From: Hymenobacter norwichensis DSM 15439
Lineage (GTDB): Bacteria > Bacteroidota > Bacteroidia > Cytophagales > Hymenobacteraceae
Assembly (NCBI RefSeq): GCF_000420705.1
Contig: NZ_ATVL01000009.1
Location: 1-64,000, forward strand
Direction: 5' to 3'
DNA length: 64,000 nucleotides
A program made the position numbers and the translations under genes. Below are positions 7,179 through 16,129 of this stretch, in pieces. Position 1 is the stretch's first letter. Each line of letters opens with the position of its first letter. A model generated the notes under the pieces. It saw only the letters and a program-made list of their open reading frames with translations. It had not been told where the DNA came from and searched no databases.

Positions 7179-8546
7179 CTATTTCACCTGTTGTTGCTTG
7201 TACCATTCGTGGAAGCTCTGCTTGGGCGGCTCCGGCAGCTCACGGGCCACGGCCCACACGTTGAAGTGGCGGGCGTGGGTGAGGCTGTAGGGCAGAAACT
7301 TAATGCCGTGGCGGGCCAGCTTACCACCGATGCCGAGGGCGCGGGGGCTGGTCAGGAAACGACCCATCAGCTTCATGCTCCACTTCTTGGAGGCCGGTAT
7401 TTCGTTGGCTTCGGCCAGCACCTGCCGCCACTTGTAGAGCTGCGTATGGATGTCAATCTTGACGGGGCACACATCGGAGCAGGAGCCGCACAGCGTGGAA
7501 GCAAACGGCAACGAGCTGTGCTTCTTCATATCGATGTTCGGCGACAGGATGGACCCAATCGGGCCCGGCACGGTGGCATCGTAGGAGTGGCCGCCGCTGC
7601 GGCGGTATACCGGGCAGGTGTTCATGCACGCCCCGCACCGGATGCACTTCAGCGACGCCCGGAAATCGGGCCGGCCGAGCTGCTTGGTGCGTCCATTGTC
7701 CACGATGACAATGTGCATCTCCTTGTCGGCGGCGGGCTTGGTGTAGTGCGAGGTGTAGGTGGTAACGGGCTGCCCGGTGGCACTGCGCGCCAGCAGCCGC
7801 GTAAACACCGACAGGTCGGAGAGGCGCGGAATCAACTTCTCGATGCCCATGGCCGCAATATGCACGTGAGCCAGGTTCACGCCCAAGTCCGCATTGCCTT
7901 CGTTGGTGCAAATAACTATCCCGCCGGTTTCGGCCACCGCAAAGTTGACGCCCGAAATGGCTACTTCCGCCGCCAGGAACCGGGCCCGCAAATGCTGGCG
8001 GGCGGCTTCAGTCAGTACCTGTGGGTCTACTTCACCTTTGGCGGTGCCTAGGTGCTGGAAGAACGTTTCGCCTACATCCTCCTTTTTCAAGTGAATGGCG
8101 GGCAGCACCAAGTGGCTCGGGGCCTCGTCGCGCAACTGAATGATTCGCTCCCCCAAGTCGGTGTCCACTACTTCAATGCCGTTGGCAATCAGATGCGGAT
8201 TCAGGTGGCACTCCTCGGTCAGCATCGATTTGCTCTTGACGATGCGCGTAGCGTTGTGCTGCCGGATGATGTCGAGGATGATGGCGTTGTGCTCGTCGGC
8301 ATCGGCGGCCCAGTGCACGTGCACGCCGTTGCGCTTGGCTTGCTCCTCGAATTGTTCGAGGTAGAAATCCAGCTTGCTGAGCGTGTGGTTTTTGATTTGG
8401 GAAGCTAGTTCGCGCAGGTCCTGAAACTCAGGCACGGCGTACACCGCTTTGTCGCGCTTGGTGCGCACAAACCAGAGCGTTTCGTCGTGCCAAGTGGTAC
8501 GGTCGGCATCCCCAATAAACTTAGCGGCGCGGGTGGCGTGGTTCAT
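7179..8546 (-). CDS. lutB: LutB/YkgF-type iron-sulfur L-lactate oxidation protein
   Basis: Iron-sulfur subunit of the LutABC L-lactate oxidising complex. The 455-residue product has an N-terminal LUD-like domain (SKSMLTEECHLNPHL, ETGGIVICTNEGNADL). Two [4Fe-4S] ferredoxin motifs follow, CIRCGACMNTCPVY and CGSCSDVCPVKID, then the C-terminal DUF162-associated tail (GRFLTSPRALGIGGKLAR). Its ATG overlaps the lutA stop by four bases (8543-8546), which suggests translational coupling. A long open frame on the opposite strand is a shadow. Placement directly behind rhaI and rhaB ties it to lactate from rhamnose. Confidence 0.92.
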   Translation of the reverse strand: MNHATRAAKFIGDADRTTWHDETLWFVRTKRDKAVYAVPEFQDLRELASQIKNHTLSKLDFYLEQFEEQAKRNGVHVHWAADADEHNAIILDIIRQHNATRIVKSKSMLTEECHLNPHLIANGIEVVDTDLGERIIQLRDEAPSHLVLPAIHLKKEDVGETFFQHLGTAKGEVDPQVLTEAARQHLRARFLAAEVAISGVNFAVAETGGIVICTNEGNADLGVNLAHVHIAAMGIEKLIPRLSDLSVFTRLLARSATGQPVTTYTSHYTKPAADKEMHIVIVDNGRTKQLGRPDFRASLKCIRCGACMNTCPVYRRSGGHSYDATVPGPIGSILSPNIDMKKHSSLPFASTLCGSCSDVCPVKIDIHTQLYKWRQVLAEANEIPASKKWSMKLMGRFLTSPRALGIGGKLARHGIKFLPYSLTHARHFNVWAVARELPEPPKQSFHEWYKQQQVK

Positions 8547-9283
8547 GAGATAGTTCCGTTAAGAATTTCGGCGGCGTGCATTACGCGCATCGGCAGTTTG
8601 CCGCGCCGCACAATGCCTTCCAAGTGCATCAAACACGACATGTCGCCGCCGGTAAGCACGCTGGTGCCGTTGCGCAGGTGGTCGGCTACCCGGTCTTGAC
8701 CCATGCGCGCCGAAATGGCGGCTTCCGATACGCAGAATGTACCGCCAAAGCCGCAGCATTCGTCGTTGCGGTCCAAGTGGGTTAGCTCAATGCCCTCTAA
8801 AGAGCCCAATAGCTGCCGCAGTTGTCCGTCGCGCACCGGCGTCATTTCCGATTCGTTGGCTTGGTGCAGGCCGCGCTGGCCGTGGCAGCTCAGGTGCAGC
8901 CCCACCCGGTGCGGAAACGAGCCAGGTATTTCCTTCACGCCGAGTACGTTGTAGATAAAGTCGATTAGGTCGTAAGCCGAGGTGCGAACGTGCTGCACAT
9001 CAGACGTTTGTTCCAGCTTGTCGAAGTGCTTGCGCACGTGGTACACGCAGCTACCGGAAGGGGCCACCACGTAGTCGTATGCTGCGAAGGTGTCAACGTA
9101 GTGCCGGTAGATGGGCAGGGCATCCCGTTCGCAGCCACTGTTGGCCAGCGGCTGGCCGCAGCAGGTTTGCGCGGCCGGAAACTCCGCGCGTACGCCCAGC
9201 TTCTCCAGGAGCTGCAACGACGCAATACCCACCTGTGGGTAAAACTGGTCGACGTAGCACGGCACGAATAAGGCGACTTTCAT
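8543..9283 (-). CDS. lutA: LutA/YkgE-type (Fe-S)-binding protein of L-lactate utilisation
   Basis: CCG-domain subunit of the LutABC system. The 246-residue product has two cysteine-rich CCG repeats, QTCCGQPLANSGC and NDECCGFGGTFCV, which bind an iron-sulfur or heterodisulfide-reductase-type cluster in the family. ATG 9283 (MKVALFVPCYVDQF) is the family start; the frame continues upstream without homology. It overlaps lutB by four bases. A REP-like palindrome (9312-9416) separates it from rhaB, so expression may drop there, but all genes point the same way. Confidence 0.92.
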   Translation of the reverse strand: MKVALFVPCYVDQFYPQVGIASLQLLEKLGVRAEFPAAQTCCGQPLANSGCERDALPIYRHYVDTFAAYDYVVAPSGSCVYHVRKHFDKLEQTSDVQHVRTSAYDLIDFIYNVLGVKEIPGSFPHRVGLHLSCHGQRGLHQANESEMTPVRDGQLRQLLGSLEGIELTHLDRNDECCGFGGTFCVSEAAISARMGQDRVADHLRNGTSVLTGGDMSCLMHLEGIVRRGKLPMRVMHAAEILNGTIS

Positions 9284-9311
9284 CTTTTGGTAGTTGGTTG
9301 TTTGTTGACAG

Positions 9312-9416
9312 CAGAACGTCATGCTGAGCTTGCCGAAGCATCTCGCGTGCTGACGTTGGGTTAGTAATCCGACGTCAGCACGCTAGATGCTTCGGCAAGC
9401 TCAGCATGACGTTCTG
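9312..9416. repeat. REP-like palindromic repeat, copy 2
   Basis: Arms 9312-9357 and 9371-9416 are about 46 bases each and differ at very few positions; the core reads CATGCTGAGCTTGCCGAAGC then ATCTCGCGTGCTGACGT. Part of the arm is shared with the palindrome at 809-892. Flanking TTGACAG / CTGTCAA extends the symmetry. It lies between lutA and rhaB within the operon and could act as a processing site or weak terminator. Confidence 0.85.
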
Positions 9417-9432
9417 TTTATTTTACTGTCAA

Positions 9433-10770
9433 CTAGTTGAACAGCAATTGAGTTTTTTTCCAAGCTTCGCCTTGTTCCAAGTGCACCAGCGCGCCGAGGG
9501 CCGTGGCCTGCGGGACTTCCAGCGTGCGGATTTCCGCTTTGGGGAAGTTCCAGCTTAGCGTTTGCATGAACAGCGGGTTGCGGGCAAAGCCACCATCTAC
9601 GTAGATGATTTTCTCGCCCTGCCACACCAAATGAATGGATTCTAGTAGCAGGTTGATCAGGCCGTGCATAAGGTGCTGATACGCATCGGATGCCGTGCGG
9701 AAACCGGTGATGTCCCACTCGGCGGCAGGCTCATTGGGGAACGGGCCAGTACCAGCCATACACGCCGGCTTGAAGCTGGCTGAGGCTTCGTCGTAAGGAC
9801 GGGCCAATACCAACGAGTGGTAGAAATCAGGCTTGACGTGGAAGTGTGCGGCAATGCGCTGCACCTGGTAGTCATGCTCCCGGCCCAGGAATACGCGGGC
9901 GGCACGCATAGGCTGGCCGCGGGGCGTCAGGAAGCTTAGGCTGTCCCGGCGCAGTAGCTCCGGCGTAAGCGGCTGGCTGTTGAATGGATTGATGGTGACG
10001 GACCACGTACCGGTAGAAACCAGCACGAACGGCTCATCGGTTTCAGCTAGGTAGGGCATTACGGCTGCCGAACTGTCGTGCATGCCTACGCCCACCATAA
10101 TACCATCTACCACCGAGGCAATAGAGTCTTTGGTGAGCGGGGCTAGCTTCTCGTCAATGCCCTCGCGGCGCACCCAATCGTGGTATTGTCCCTGCTCAAA
10201 GTCCCAGAGGTTGGTGTGGCAACCCACCGAGGTGAAGTCACTGAACTTCTCGCCCGACACTAAGTACGACATGTACTGCGGCAAATGCAGCGACGTGTGA
10301 ATGCGGGCGTACTGCTCCGGCTTGGCGTGTTTCAACCAAAACAACTGCATCCCCGAGTTGAGCATGCCCATCTGCGGCGAGCAGGTTTCGGCGGCCAGTT
10401 CTTCCGGCGACTGCGCTAGCATGTCGTAGAACTTCTTGCTGATTTCCTCAGGCATCGGCTTGAGGTAATTGTAAAGCGGGAGCACCGGCTGGCCCTCAGC
10501 ATCGAGGTGCACGAAGCTGGCACCGTAGGCCGTGAAGTTGACGCCCTTCACGGTGTAGTGTGGGTGGTTGCGCAACTCCTTCCAATGGTCCTGCACCCAC
10601 TGCGTCAGGCGGGGCAGATGGTCGCACACAAACCCGTCGTCATCGAGGGCATCGGTGCACACGTGCTGCTGCTCGTCAATGATTTGGCGGTCCTCGTCGA
10701 ACAGGATCAGCTTCTTGTTGGTCTTGCCAATGTCAAATACTGCGTAGATACTCTTCTTTTTCGTGGCCAT
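9433..10770 (-). CDS. rhaB: FGGY-family carbohydrate kinase, probable rhamnulokinase
   Basis: Phosphorylates L-rhamnulose to L-rhamnulose 1-phosphate with ATP in the cytoplasm. The 445-residue product shows the actin-like ATPase fold of the FGGY family: an N-terminal phosphate-binding stretch (IYAVFDIGKTNKKLILFDED), a central GVGMHDSSAAVMPYL, LVSTGTWSVTINPFN, and a C-terminal YVDGGFARNPLFMQTL. Twelve bases separate it from the rhaI stop, so both are one operon. L-fuculokinase belongs to the same family, but rhaI, rhaM, rhaT and the aldolase beside it make rhamnulose the likely substrate. Confidence 0.88.
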   Translation of the reverse strand: MATKKKSIYAVFDIGKTNKKLILFDEDRQIIDEQQHVCTDALDDDGFVCDHLPRLTQWVQDHWKELRNHPHYTVKGVNFTAYGASFVHLDAEGQPVLPLYNYLKPMPEEISKKFYDMLAQSPEELAAETCSPQMGMLNSGMQLFWLKHAKPEQYARIHTSLHLPQYMSYLVSGEKFSDFTSVGCHTNLWDFEQGQYHDWVRREGIDEKLAPLTKDSIASVVDGIMVGVGMHDSSAAVMPYLAETDEPFVLVSTGTWSVTINPFNSQPLTPELLRRDSLSFLTPRGQPMRAARVFLGREHDYQVQRIAAHFHVKPDFYHSLVLARPYDEASASFKPACMAGTGPFPNEPAAEWDITGFRTASDAYQHLMHGLINLLLESIHLVWQGEKIIYVDGGFARNPLFMQTLSWNFPKAEIRTLEVPQATALGALVHLEQGEAWKKTQLLFN

Positions 10771-10782
10771 GAGGAGCAGGGC

Positions 10783-12063
10783 TTACAAACCGGTGGACAA
10801 GCTGAGTTTGCCGCGCTGCTGAATCAGCTGCTCGCGGACCCCCGCGGCGCGGTAAGCAGCCACCGGACGAAGTGCTCCGCCGGCCCGCTGATACGCCTCG
10901 GCCACCAGCGGCCGAACGTCGGTCAGGAAGGCGTCGCGCATGATTTCCTCGGCCCGTACCACGTCGTTGTTTTCCTGGGCCTCATACAAGGCGGCGCGGT
11001 CTACTAGCAACGCCTTGGCGTAGGCGCTGAGGATGTTTTCCACGGACTGCAACAAATCTTCCAGCGGGTCTTTCACGTTGTGGCTGGCGTCAATCATGTA
11101 GGCCACCGTGGGGTTGCTCACCGCTTGGTCGCGGGCAGCATCTACCAGCTCGTTGAAGATGAGGAATAGCTGGAACGGCTTGCTGCTGCCGGTGGTCAGG
11201 TCGTCGTCGCCGTACATCGAGCCGTTGAAGTGGAAGCCACCCAAGCGGCCAAACTGCTGCAAGCGGCCCACAATCTGCTCGATGTTGGTGTTCGGCAAGT
11301 GGTGGCCCAAATCCACCAGCACGTTGGCGTTCTGGCCCAGCGACTGGCACAGCGAGTACGACGTGCCCCAGTCGGGAATAACGGTGGAGTAGAAGTTCGG
11401 CTCGTAGGGCTTGTACTCAATCAGCATGTTCCAGTCGGAAGGCATGGCCTCGTAGATAGCCGCCAATGACTCTTGGGTGCGCAAATACGCGCGGCGCAAG
11501 TGCTGCTGCCCAGGGAAGTTCGAGCCATCGGCCAGCCACACCGTCAGGGTTTTGGCGTTCAGAGATTGGCCGTGCCGGATGCAGTCGATGTTGTGCTGAA
11601 TAGCCTGCTGGCGGGCACCTTCTTCGGTGTTGCTCAGCGAGCCAAACTTGTAGGAGTAATGCTGGTCTTTCTGGTCTTGGAAGGTGTTGGAGTTCACCGA
11701 GTCAATCACCAGTTTCTGCTCGCTGAGCTGCTGCTGCAAACCGGCAATGTCCTGCGGAATATCCCACGGAATGTGCAGCGAAATGGAGTTGGACGAGCCG
11801 TTGAGCTGGTGTAGCAAGCCCACGTCGTTGATTTTCTCTTCCAGGTTGCGCGGCTCGCCACCCAGCGGGAAACGCCCAAACCGCGTACCGCCTGTACCCA
11901 AGGCCCAGCTCGGAATAGCCACCTGAAAATCAACGAGCTGCTGCACTACCTGGCTGGCGTCTAGCTGGCGGCGGCTCAGCGCATCGGACAGGAAGTCGAA
12001 CTGGAGCTTATGCTCCTCCAGTAGGGGCTGGTTGAGGTCTTGAATGCGGGATGCAGAAAGCAT
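10783..12063 (-). CDS. rhaI: L-rhamnose isomerase (RhaI type)
   Basis: Converts L-rhamnose to L-rhamnulose with divalent metals. The 426-residue product is of the type known from Pseudomonas stutzeri, not the enterobacterial RhaA. Metal- and substrate-site stretches seen are LVDLGHHLPNTNIEQ, GGFHFNGSMYGDDDLTTGS (His and the DDD cluster) and YMIDASHNVKDPLED. WALGTGGTRFGRFPLGGEPR near the N-terminus is also characteristic. First gene of the rhaI-rhaB-lutABC run; a CTCTCCTG box that recurs at the aldolase/rhaT promoters lies 130 bases upstream. Confidence 0.93.
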   Translation of the reverse strand: MLSASRIQDLNQPLLEEHKLQFDFLSDALSRRQLDASQVVQQLVDFQVAIPSWALGTGGTRFGRFPLGGEPRNLEEKINDVGLLHQLNGSSNSISLHIPWDIPQDIAGLQQQLSEQKLVIDSVNSNTFQDQKDQHYSYKFGSLSNTEEGARQQAIQHNIDCIRHGQSLNAKTLTVWLADGSNFPGQQHLRRAYLRTQESLAAIYEAMPSDWNMLIEYKPYEPNFYSTVIPDWGTSYSLCQSLGQNANVLVDLGHHLPNTNIEQIVGRLQQFGRLGGFHFNGSMYGDDDLTTGSSKPFQLFLIFNELVDAARDQAVSNPTVAYMIDASHNVKDPLEDLLQSVENILSAYAKALLVDRAALYEAQENNDVVRAEEIMRDAFLTDVRPLVAEAYQRAGGALRPVAAYRAAGVREQLIQQRGKLSLSTGL

Positions 12064-12191
12064 AGGGAAGAAGTAATGAAGAGTGAATCAACTCGTCGTG
12101 CTAAAGCAGAGAAGTCGGATTCATTCTGTAGTGGCGGGACAAGGATTGAGACAACAAAGTAGCGCTTCAACCCTGCATAAACTGTTATGAA

Positions 12192-12199
12192 CTCTCCTG
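12192..12199. promoter_or_regulatory. Candidate GntR operator half in front of rhaI
   Basis: CTCTCCTG here matches the two boxes in the aldolase-rhaT intergenic region (16025-16032, and 16113-16120 on the other strand). It is the only shared motif I noticed among these rhamnose promoters. Suggestive only. Confidence 0.35.
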
Positions 12200-12258
12200 T
12201 GTGTCGTGTTTTTTCCTGGGATTAGCCTGTTTACTGGCGCTCCGGGGCTGTTGCGAAT

Positions 12259-13350
12259 TTAGAGCGAACCGCGGCGGATGGTGTAGAAGGGGTTCTTGAC
12301 TTTCACCCGTTGCTTATCGAGCAGCAGGGTAGCGGCCGTGCGGCCCATAGCCTCGAAATCGGTGGTAATAACCGTCATGTTCAGCAGCTCTTTCAGCGGG
12401 GTTTCGTTGAACGAAATGACGCCCACTTCCCGGCCCAGTAAGTAGCTGGTCTGGCGCATTTTCTTCACCAGTTCCACCAAATCGGTTTCCCGGATAACAA
12501 CGTACGCGGTACCCACTTGCAGTACCTCGTTCATAGCGTTTTCCACTACCGCAAACGTCTTGTTGTGCAACAAACAGAACGACCGAAAACCCCACGGTAG
12601 CTCCTCGGGGTGGTTGGCATCGGAGGGCAGAATGAGCACCAGGCGGGAGTACTTTTCCAGCAGGTCGGCGGTGTTTTCCAGCGCCCCGAAAATGTCCTTG
12701 TCGAAGTCCTGAAACACCCGCAGGCAGTCGTGCTTGAGGTCCGGAATATCCTTGTCGAGCAGCACCAACTCCTGCGACGGAATGGTGTTCAGAATGTTTT
12801 GGTAGGTAGCTTTGGGCGTGTCCAGCGTGAAGTGCGGCATCACCACGTAGTAGTTGTACTTGCCCAGGCTTTTCTCGATGATTTCCTGAAACAGATTCAC
12901 GTTGTAATGGTGAATCTGGAGGTCAACGGTAGCCGATTCGCCGAGGGCCTCCAGGAAGGCATAGTAGATGATTTTCTTGTAGGAACTGAGCTTATTGAAT
13001 ACCAGCAGAATCTTCAGCTTGGTGTTGTCGTTGGCCTGCACGTAGTAGCCCTTGCCTTGCACCGACGTGATAAAACCTCGTTCCCGCAACTCTCGGTAGG
13101 CTTTTTCCACTGTGTCGCGGGCCAGATAGTATTCCACGCTCAACTCGCTGATGGAAGGGAGTTGGTCACCATTTTTCAGTAGTCCCCGCTCAATATCCGT
13201 AATCACCGATTGCACAATCTGCTTGTACTTCGGGGTTTTGTCGAGGGGCTTCAGCTGAAGCTTGTAGAAATTGGGGCTAAGCAATGTTTCTCGGTGCTCA
13301 ACTAAACCGGCCCCGAGGTTTCGGTCGCGGGAAGCTGATTTATAAATCAT
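12259..13350 (-). CDS. GntR-family transcriptional regulator with sugar-binding-like C-terminal domain
   Basis: Likely local regulator of rhamnose use. The 363-residue product has a winged helix at about residues 35-107 (TPKYKQIVQSVITDIERGLL, LPSISELSVEYYLARDTVEKAYRELRERGFI, GKGYYV). The C-terminal domain is a periplasmic-binding-like fold (KILLVFNKLSSYKKIIYYAFLEAL, YNYYVVMPHF, GREVGVISFNETPLKELL) instead of the commoner FadR or UTRA domain. It sits between rhaI and the aldolase gene, all on the minus strand. The ligand is inferred to be rhamnose or rhamnulose from position alone. Confidence 0.85.
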   Translation of the reverse strand: MIYKSASRDRNLGAGLVEHRETLLSPNFYKLQLKPLDKTPKYKQIVQSVITDIERGLLKNGDQLPSISELSVEYYLARDTVEKAYRELRERGFITSVQGKGYYVQANDNTKLKILLVFNKLSSYKKIIYYAFLEALGESATVDLQIHHYNVNLFQEIIEKSLGKYNYYVVMPHFTLDTPKATYQNILNTIPSQELVLLDKDIPDLKHDCLRVFQDFDKDIFGALENTADLLEKYSRLVLILPSDANHPEELPWGFRSFCLLHNKTFAVVENAMNEVLQVGTAYVVIRETDLVELVKKMRQTSYLLGREVGVISFNETPLKELLNMTVITTDFEAMGRTAATLLLDKQRVKVKNPFYTIRRGSL

Positions 13351-13700
13351 GGTGGAAGAAAGGGCTTGTGGGACTTTGAGCGGCGGAGTCAGCTATTCCA
13401 TACAGAAAACAGAAGGGATAAATATGAGAGCAACAAGTAACTCAGCTGAAAGCAAGTGAGAAACTACTTGGCTGGCCTTAGGTCCTTAAGACCTTGTTCA
13501 TTCCAAACAGACAGTGAAAATGAGGATCAGATGCTTGAAAATACTGAAAGGAACTTGTTTTAGCAGTGAAAAGGCCAGTTTTCCTCGGCAAAAATCAACG
13601 GGAACGTTGCCGGAAAATACATTGGATTGATAAAATATTGATGGTTGGCTGCCAGATACTGTCCGGTTTAGCTGGTTGAGCAAACAGAATGGCAACAAAA
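13351..13700. other. Intergenic stretch between the GntR gene and the aldolase terminator
   Basis: About 350 bases, visibly more AT-rich than the genes. I see no convincing gene; the one open frame on the minus strand (13498-13710) has no protein-like features. It should hold the promoter of the GntR gene, but I cannot mark its elements. Confidence 0.4.
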
Positions 13701-13737
13701 AACCCAGCAAACTGAAAACGTATCAGTTTGCTGGGTT
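13701..13737 (-). terminator. Intrinsic terminator of the aldolase gene
   Basis: AACCCAGCAAACTGA (13701-13715) and its complement (13723-13737) form a 15-bp perfect stem. On the minus strand the stem is followed by six T. It ends the bifunctional aldolase transcript. Confidence 0.85.
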
Positions 13738-13827
13738 CTACTATTAGTTTTTACCGTCAGCCGGCTTATTCCCGAGTCTGGCTGCAAGAACCACTTGGAA
13801 CTAAACGAGTGAGACTACTAGGTGTGC

Positions 13828-15936
13828 TTAGCGCACGAAGGCCATGGCCACGCCGCCGTCCACGTTTAGCACGTTGCCCGTTGATTTGCTCAACGAGCCA
13901 TCCACGAATACGCGGACTGCTTTGGCAATGTCTTCGGAGAGCAACTCTTCGCCTAGCAAGGTGCGCTTGGCGTAGTGAGCAGGCAGCTCTTCCACCGAAA
14001 TACCATAGGCTTTAGCGCGACCCGCAGCCCACTCACCTTCCCAGATTTTCGAGCCGCGCAACACGGCATCAGGGTTGACGGTGTTTACGCGGATTTTGTC
14101 GGCACCCAGCTCAGCGGCCAGCAGGCGGCTCATGTGCAGTTGAGCGGCTTTGGCCGTGCCATAAGCCACGTTATTGGGGCCGGCTACCAGCCCGTTTTTG
14201 CTGGCAATGTTCACGATGTCGCCACCGAGAGCTTGCTGACGTAGGATGGTTACGGCGGCCTGGCTTACCAGGAACTGGCCTTTCACGAGCACGTCGTTGA
14301 GGATGTCCCAATCGGCTTGCGTGGTGTCGGCCAGGGGCTTGCTGATGCTCAGGCCGGCGCAGTTCACGATGATGTCAACGCCACCGAACTGAAGCACGCT
14401 GGCCCGCAACGACTCAGCAATGCTGTCGGCATCGGTCACGTTGATGGCGGCCGTGAGGGCGCTGTCCTTGCCGAATTGCTTGCGCAGGTCAGCCTGGGTT
14501 TCTTCCAGCCGGTCGCGGTCAACGGCCACCACGCAGGCGCCGAACTTCAGCAGCTCCTCGCAGATGGCTTTACCGATGCCGCCGGTGCCGCCCGTCACGT
14601 AGGCCACCTTGCCCGACAGGGCTTTAGGCGGGGCCATACGCTGAAGCTTAGCTTCTTCCAGCAACCAATATTCAATGTTGAAAGCTTCCTGCTCAGCCAG
14701 GCCAGTGTATTCGCTCACCGCCTCAGCGCCTTTCATCACGTTGATGGCGTTGGTGTAGAACTCGGCGGCAACGCGGGCGGTCTGCTTGTCTTTGGCGAAA
14801 GAGAACATACCCACGCCGGGCCACAGGATAATTACCGGGTTAGCATCACGCATGGCCGGCGAGTTGGGGTGCTTGCTGCGCTCGTAATATGCTGCGTAGT
14901 CCTGGCGGTAGGCGGCAAACTGCTCCTGCAAGTATTCCTGCACGGCAGCCAGTGGCTGGCGCATGATAGCCTCGTCGAGAACGAGCGGGCGGATTTTAGT
15001 GCGCAGGAAGTGGTCGGGGCAGGAAGTGCCTTTCTGGGCCAGGCGGGCCAAGTCGTGCGAGTTCACAAACTCCAGCACGCGGGCGTCGTCGGTGTAGTGG
15101 CCTAGCATGCGGCGGTGGCCCGAGGCCAGGCCACGTAGCACGGGCATTACGTCGGCAGCCAGGCGGCGGCGAGTAGCTTCATCAGGGCCGTTTTCCAGCT
15201 TCACACCACCGAAAACGGGGGCTTTTTTACCGTAGTTGGCTTCCAGATACGTAGCCGCCATTTCAATCACCTCCAGAGTGTTGATGTACGACTCGTAGCT
15301 GGTGTCGCCCCAGGTGAAGAGGCCGTGTCCGCCCAGGATAACGCCGCGCAGGCCGGGGTTGTCGGCTACAATCTTCTCAAGCTGCAAGCCTAGGTCGAAG
15401 CCCGGCTTCTGCCACGGCAGCCAGCCCATCGTGTCGCCCCAGATTTCCTTCATGATTTGCTCACCGTCTTTGCTGGCGGCAATGGCAATCAGGGCATCGG
15501 GGTGCAGGTGGTCGATGTGCTTGAAGGGCAGCAGGCCATGTAGCGGCGTATCAATGGAAGGCGTGGCGCACTTGGGGTCGAAGAGGCAGTACTCGAACAA
15601 GCCTACCATCTCATCTTCGTGCTCCAGGCCGCGGTAGCGGTTCTTCAGTGCGTGGAGCTTGTCCACGTACAGGTTGGCGCAGCCGGCTTTGGTGAGTGTG
15701 CCAATGTCGCCGCCCGAGCCCTTCACCCACATCACGGGTACCGACTCGCCAGTAACGGGGTCGGTTTCAGTGATTTTGCAGGAGGTATTACCGCCGGCGT
15801 AATTGGTGAGCCGCAAGTCGGCCCCAAGCAGGTTGGAACGGTAGAGGAAAAGGGCTACTTCGTCGCCGGCGAGTTCAGCCGCCTTCGTCTCATCCCATAG
15901 GTAGCTGACGTGCTGAAAGGTGAGCGTTTTTTCCAT
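13828..15936 (-). CDS. Bifunctional rhamnulose-1-phosphate aldolase / L-lactaldehyde dehydrogenase
   Basis: Splits L-rhamnulose 1-phosphate into DHAP and L-lactaldehyde, then oxidises the lactaldehyde to L-lactate with NAD. The 702-residue product is a fusion. Residues 1 to about 430 are a class II aldolase/adducin domain (YAGGNTSCKI, HIDHLHPDALIA, ILGGHGLFTWGDTSYESY with zinc-binding His). From about 445 it is a short-chain dehydrogenase (GKVAYVTGGTGGIGKAI, VDIIVNCAGLS, YGTAKAAQLHMSRLLAAELG). This fusion is known from rhamnose pathways as RhaEW. ATG 15936 (MEKTLTF) was chosen; the frame extends 18 codons upstream. Divergent from rhaT. Confidence 0.93.
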   Translation of the reverse strand: MEKTLTFQHVSYLWDETKAAELAGDEVALFLYRSNLLGADLRLTNYAGGNTSCKITETDPVTGESVPVMWVKGSGGDIGTLTKAGCANLYVDKLHALKNRYRGLEHEDEMVGLFEYCLFDPKCATPSIDTPLHGLLPFKHIDHLHPDALIAIAASKDGEQIMKEIWGDTMGWLPWQKPGFDLGLQLEKIVADNPGLRGVILGGHGLFTWGDTSYESYINTLEVIEMAATYLEANYGKKAPVFGGVKLENGPDEATRRRLAADVMPVLRGLASGHRRMLGHYTDDARVLEFVNSHDLARLAQKGTSCPDHFLRTKIRPLVLDEAIMRQPLAAVQEYLQEQFAAYRQDYAAYYERSKHPNSPAMRDANPVIILWPGVGMFSFAKDKQTARVAAEFYTNAINVMKGAEAVSEYTGLAEQEAFNIEYWLLEEAKLQRMAPPKALSGKVAYVTGGTGGIGKAICEELLKFGACVVAVDRDRLEETQADLRKQFGKDSALTAAINVTDADSIAESLRASVLQFGGVDIIVNCAGLSISKPLADTTQADWDILNDVLVKGQFLVSQAAVTILRQQALGGDIVNIASKNGLVAGPNNVAYGTAKAAQLHMSRLLAAELGADKIRVNTVNPDAVLRGSKIWEGEWAAGRAKAYGISVEELPAHYAKRTLLGEELLSEDIAKAVRVFVDGSLSKSTGNVLNVDGGVAMAFVR

Positions 15937-16016
15937 AGTGGTGCTTCTGATGAATTTGCCAGAAAACAGTAAATAATTACTTTTCAGCAAAGTACCGGGT
16001 TGGTTCGAGGCTAAAC

Positions 16017-16129
16017 CTCCTGCACTCTCCTGCTTGCCAGTAAAATAATTATTAGCCTTGCCGCATGTTTAAAAGTAAGTCTTCACTAGCCGAAAGCTTT
16101 TCTGAAGTAATTCAGGAGAGCACAGGACA
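16017..16129. promoter_or_regulatory. Candidate GntR operators between the aldolase gene and rhaT
   Basis: CTCCTGCACTCTCCTG (16017-16032) and, inverted, CAGGAGAGCACAGGACA (16113-16129) are two facing copies of one motif, one beside each divergent gene. The core CTCTCCTG recurs at 12192 before rhaI. Arrangement and sharing suit one regulator controlling both directions; the adjacent GntR protein is the obvious candidate. Confidence 0.5.

Noticed and set aside
7092..8051. Long open frame on the plus strand opposite lutB and lutC
   Set aside because: It is antisense to well-conserved LutB motifs, is rich in Val/His/Gly as expected of a GC-rich shadow frame, and has no recognisable domain.
13498..13710. 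Small hydrophobic protein on the minus strand upstream of the GntR gene
   Set aside because: It runs into the aldolase terminator hairpin and its hydrophobicity comes from the AT-rich stretch; no start context or family.
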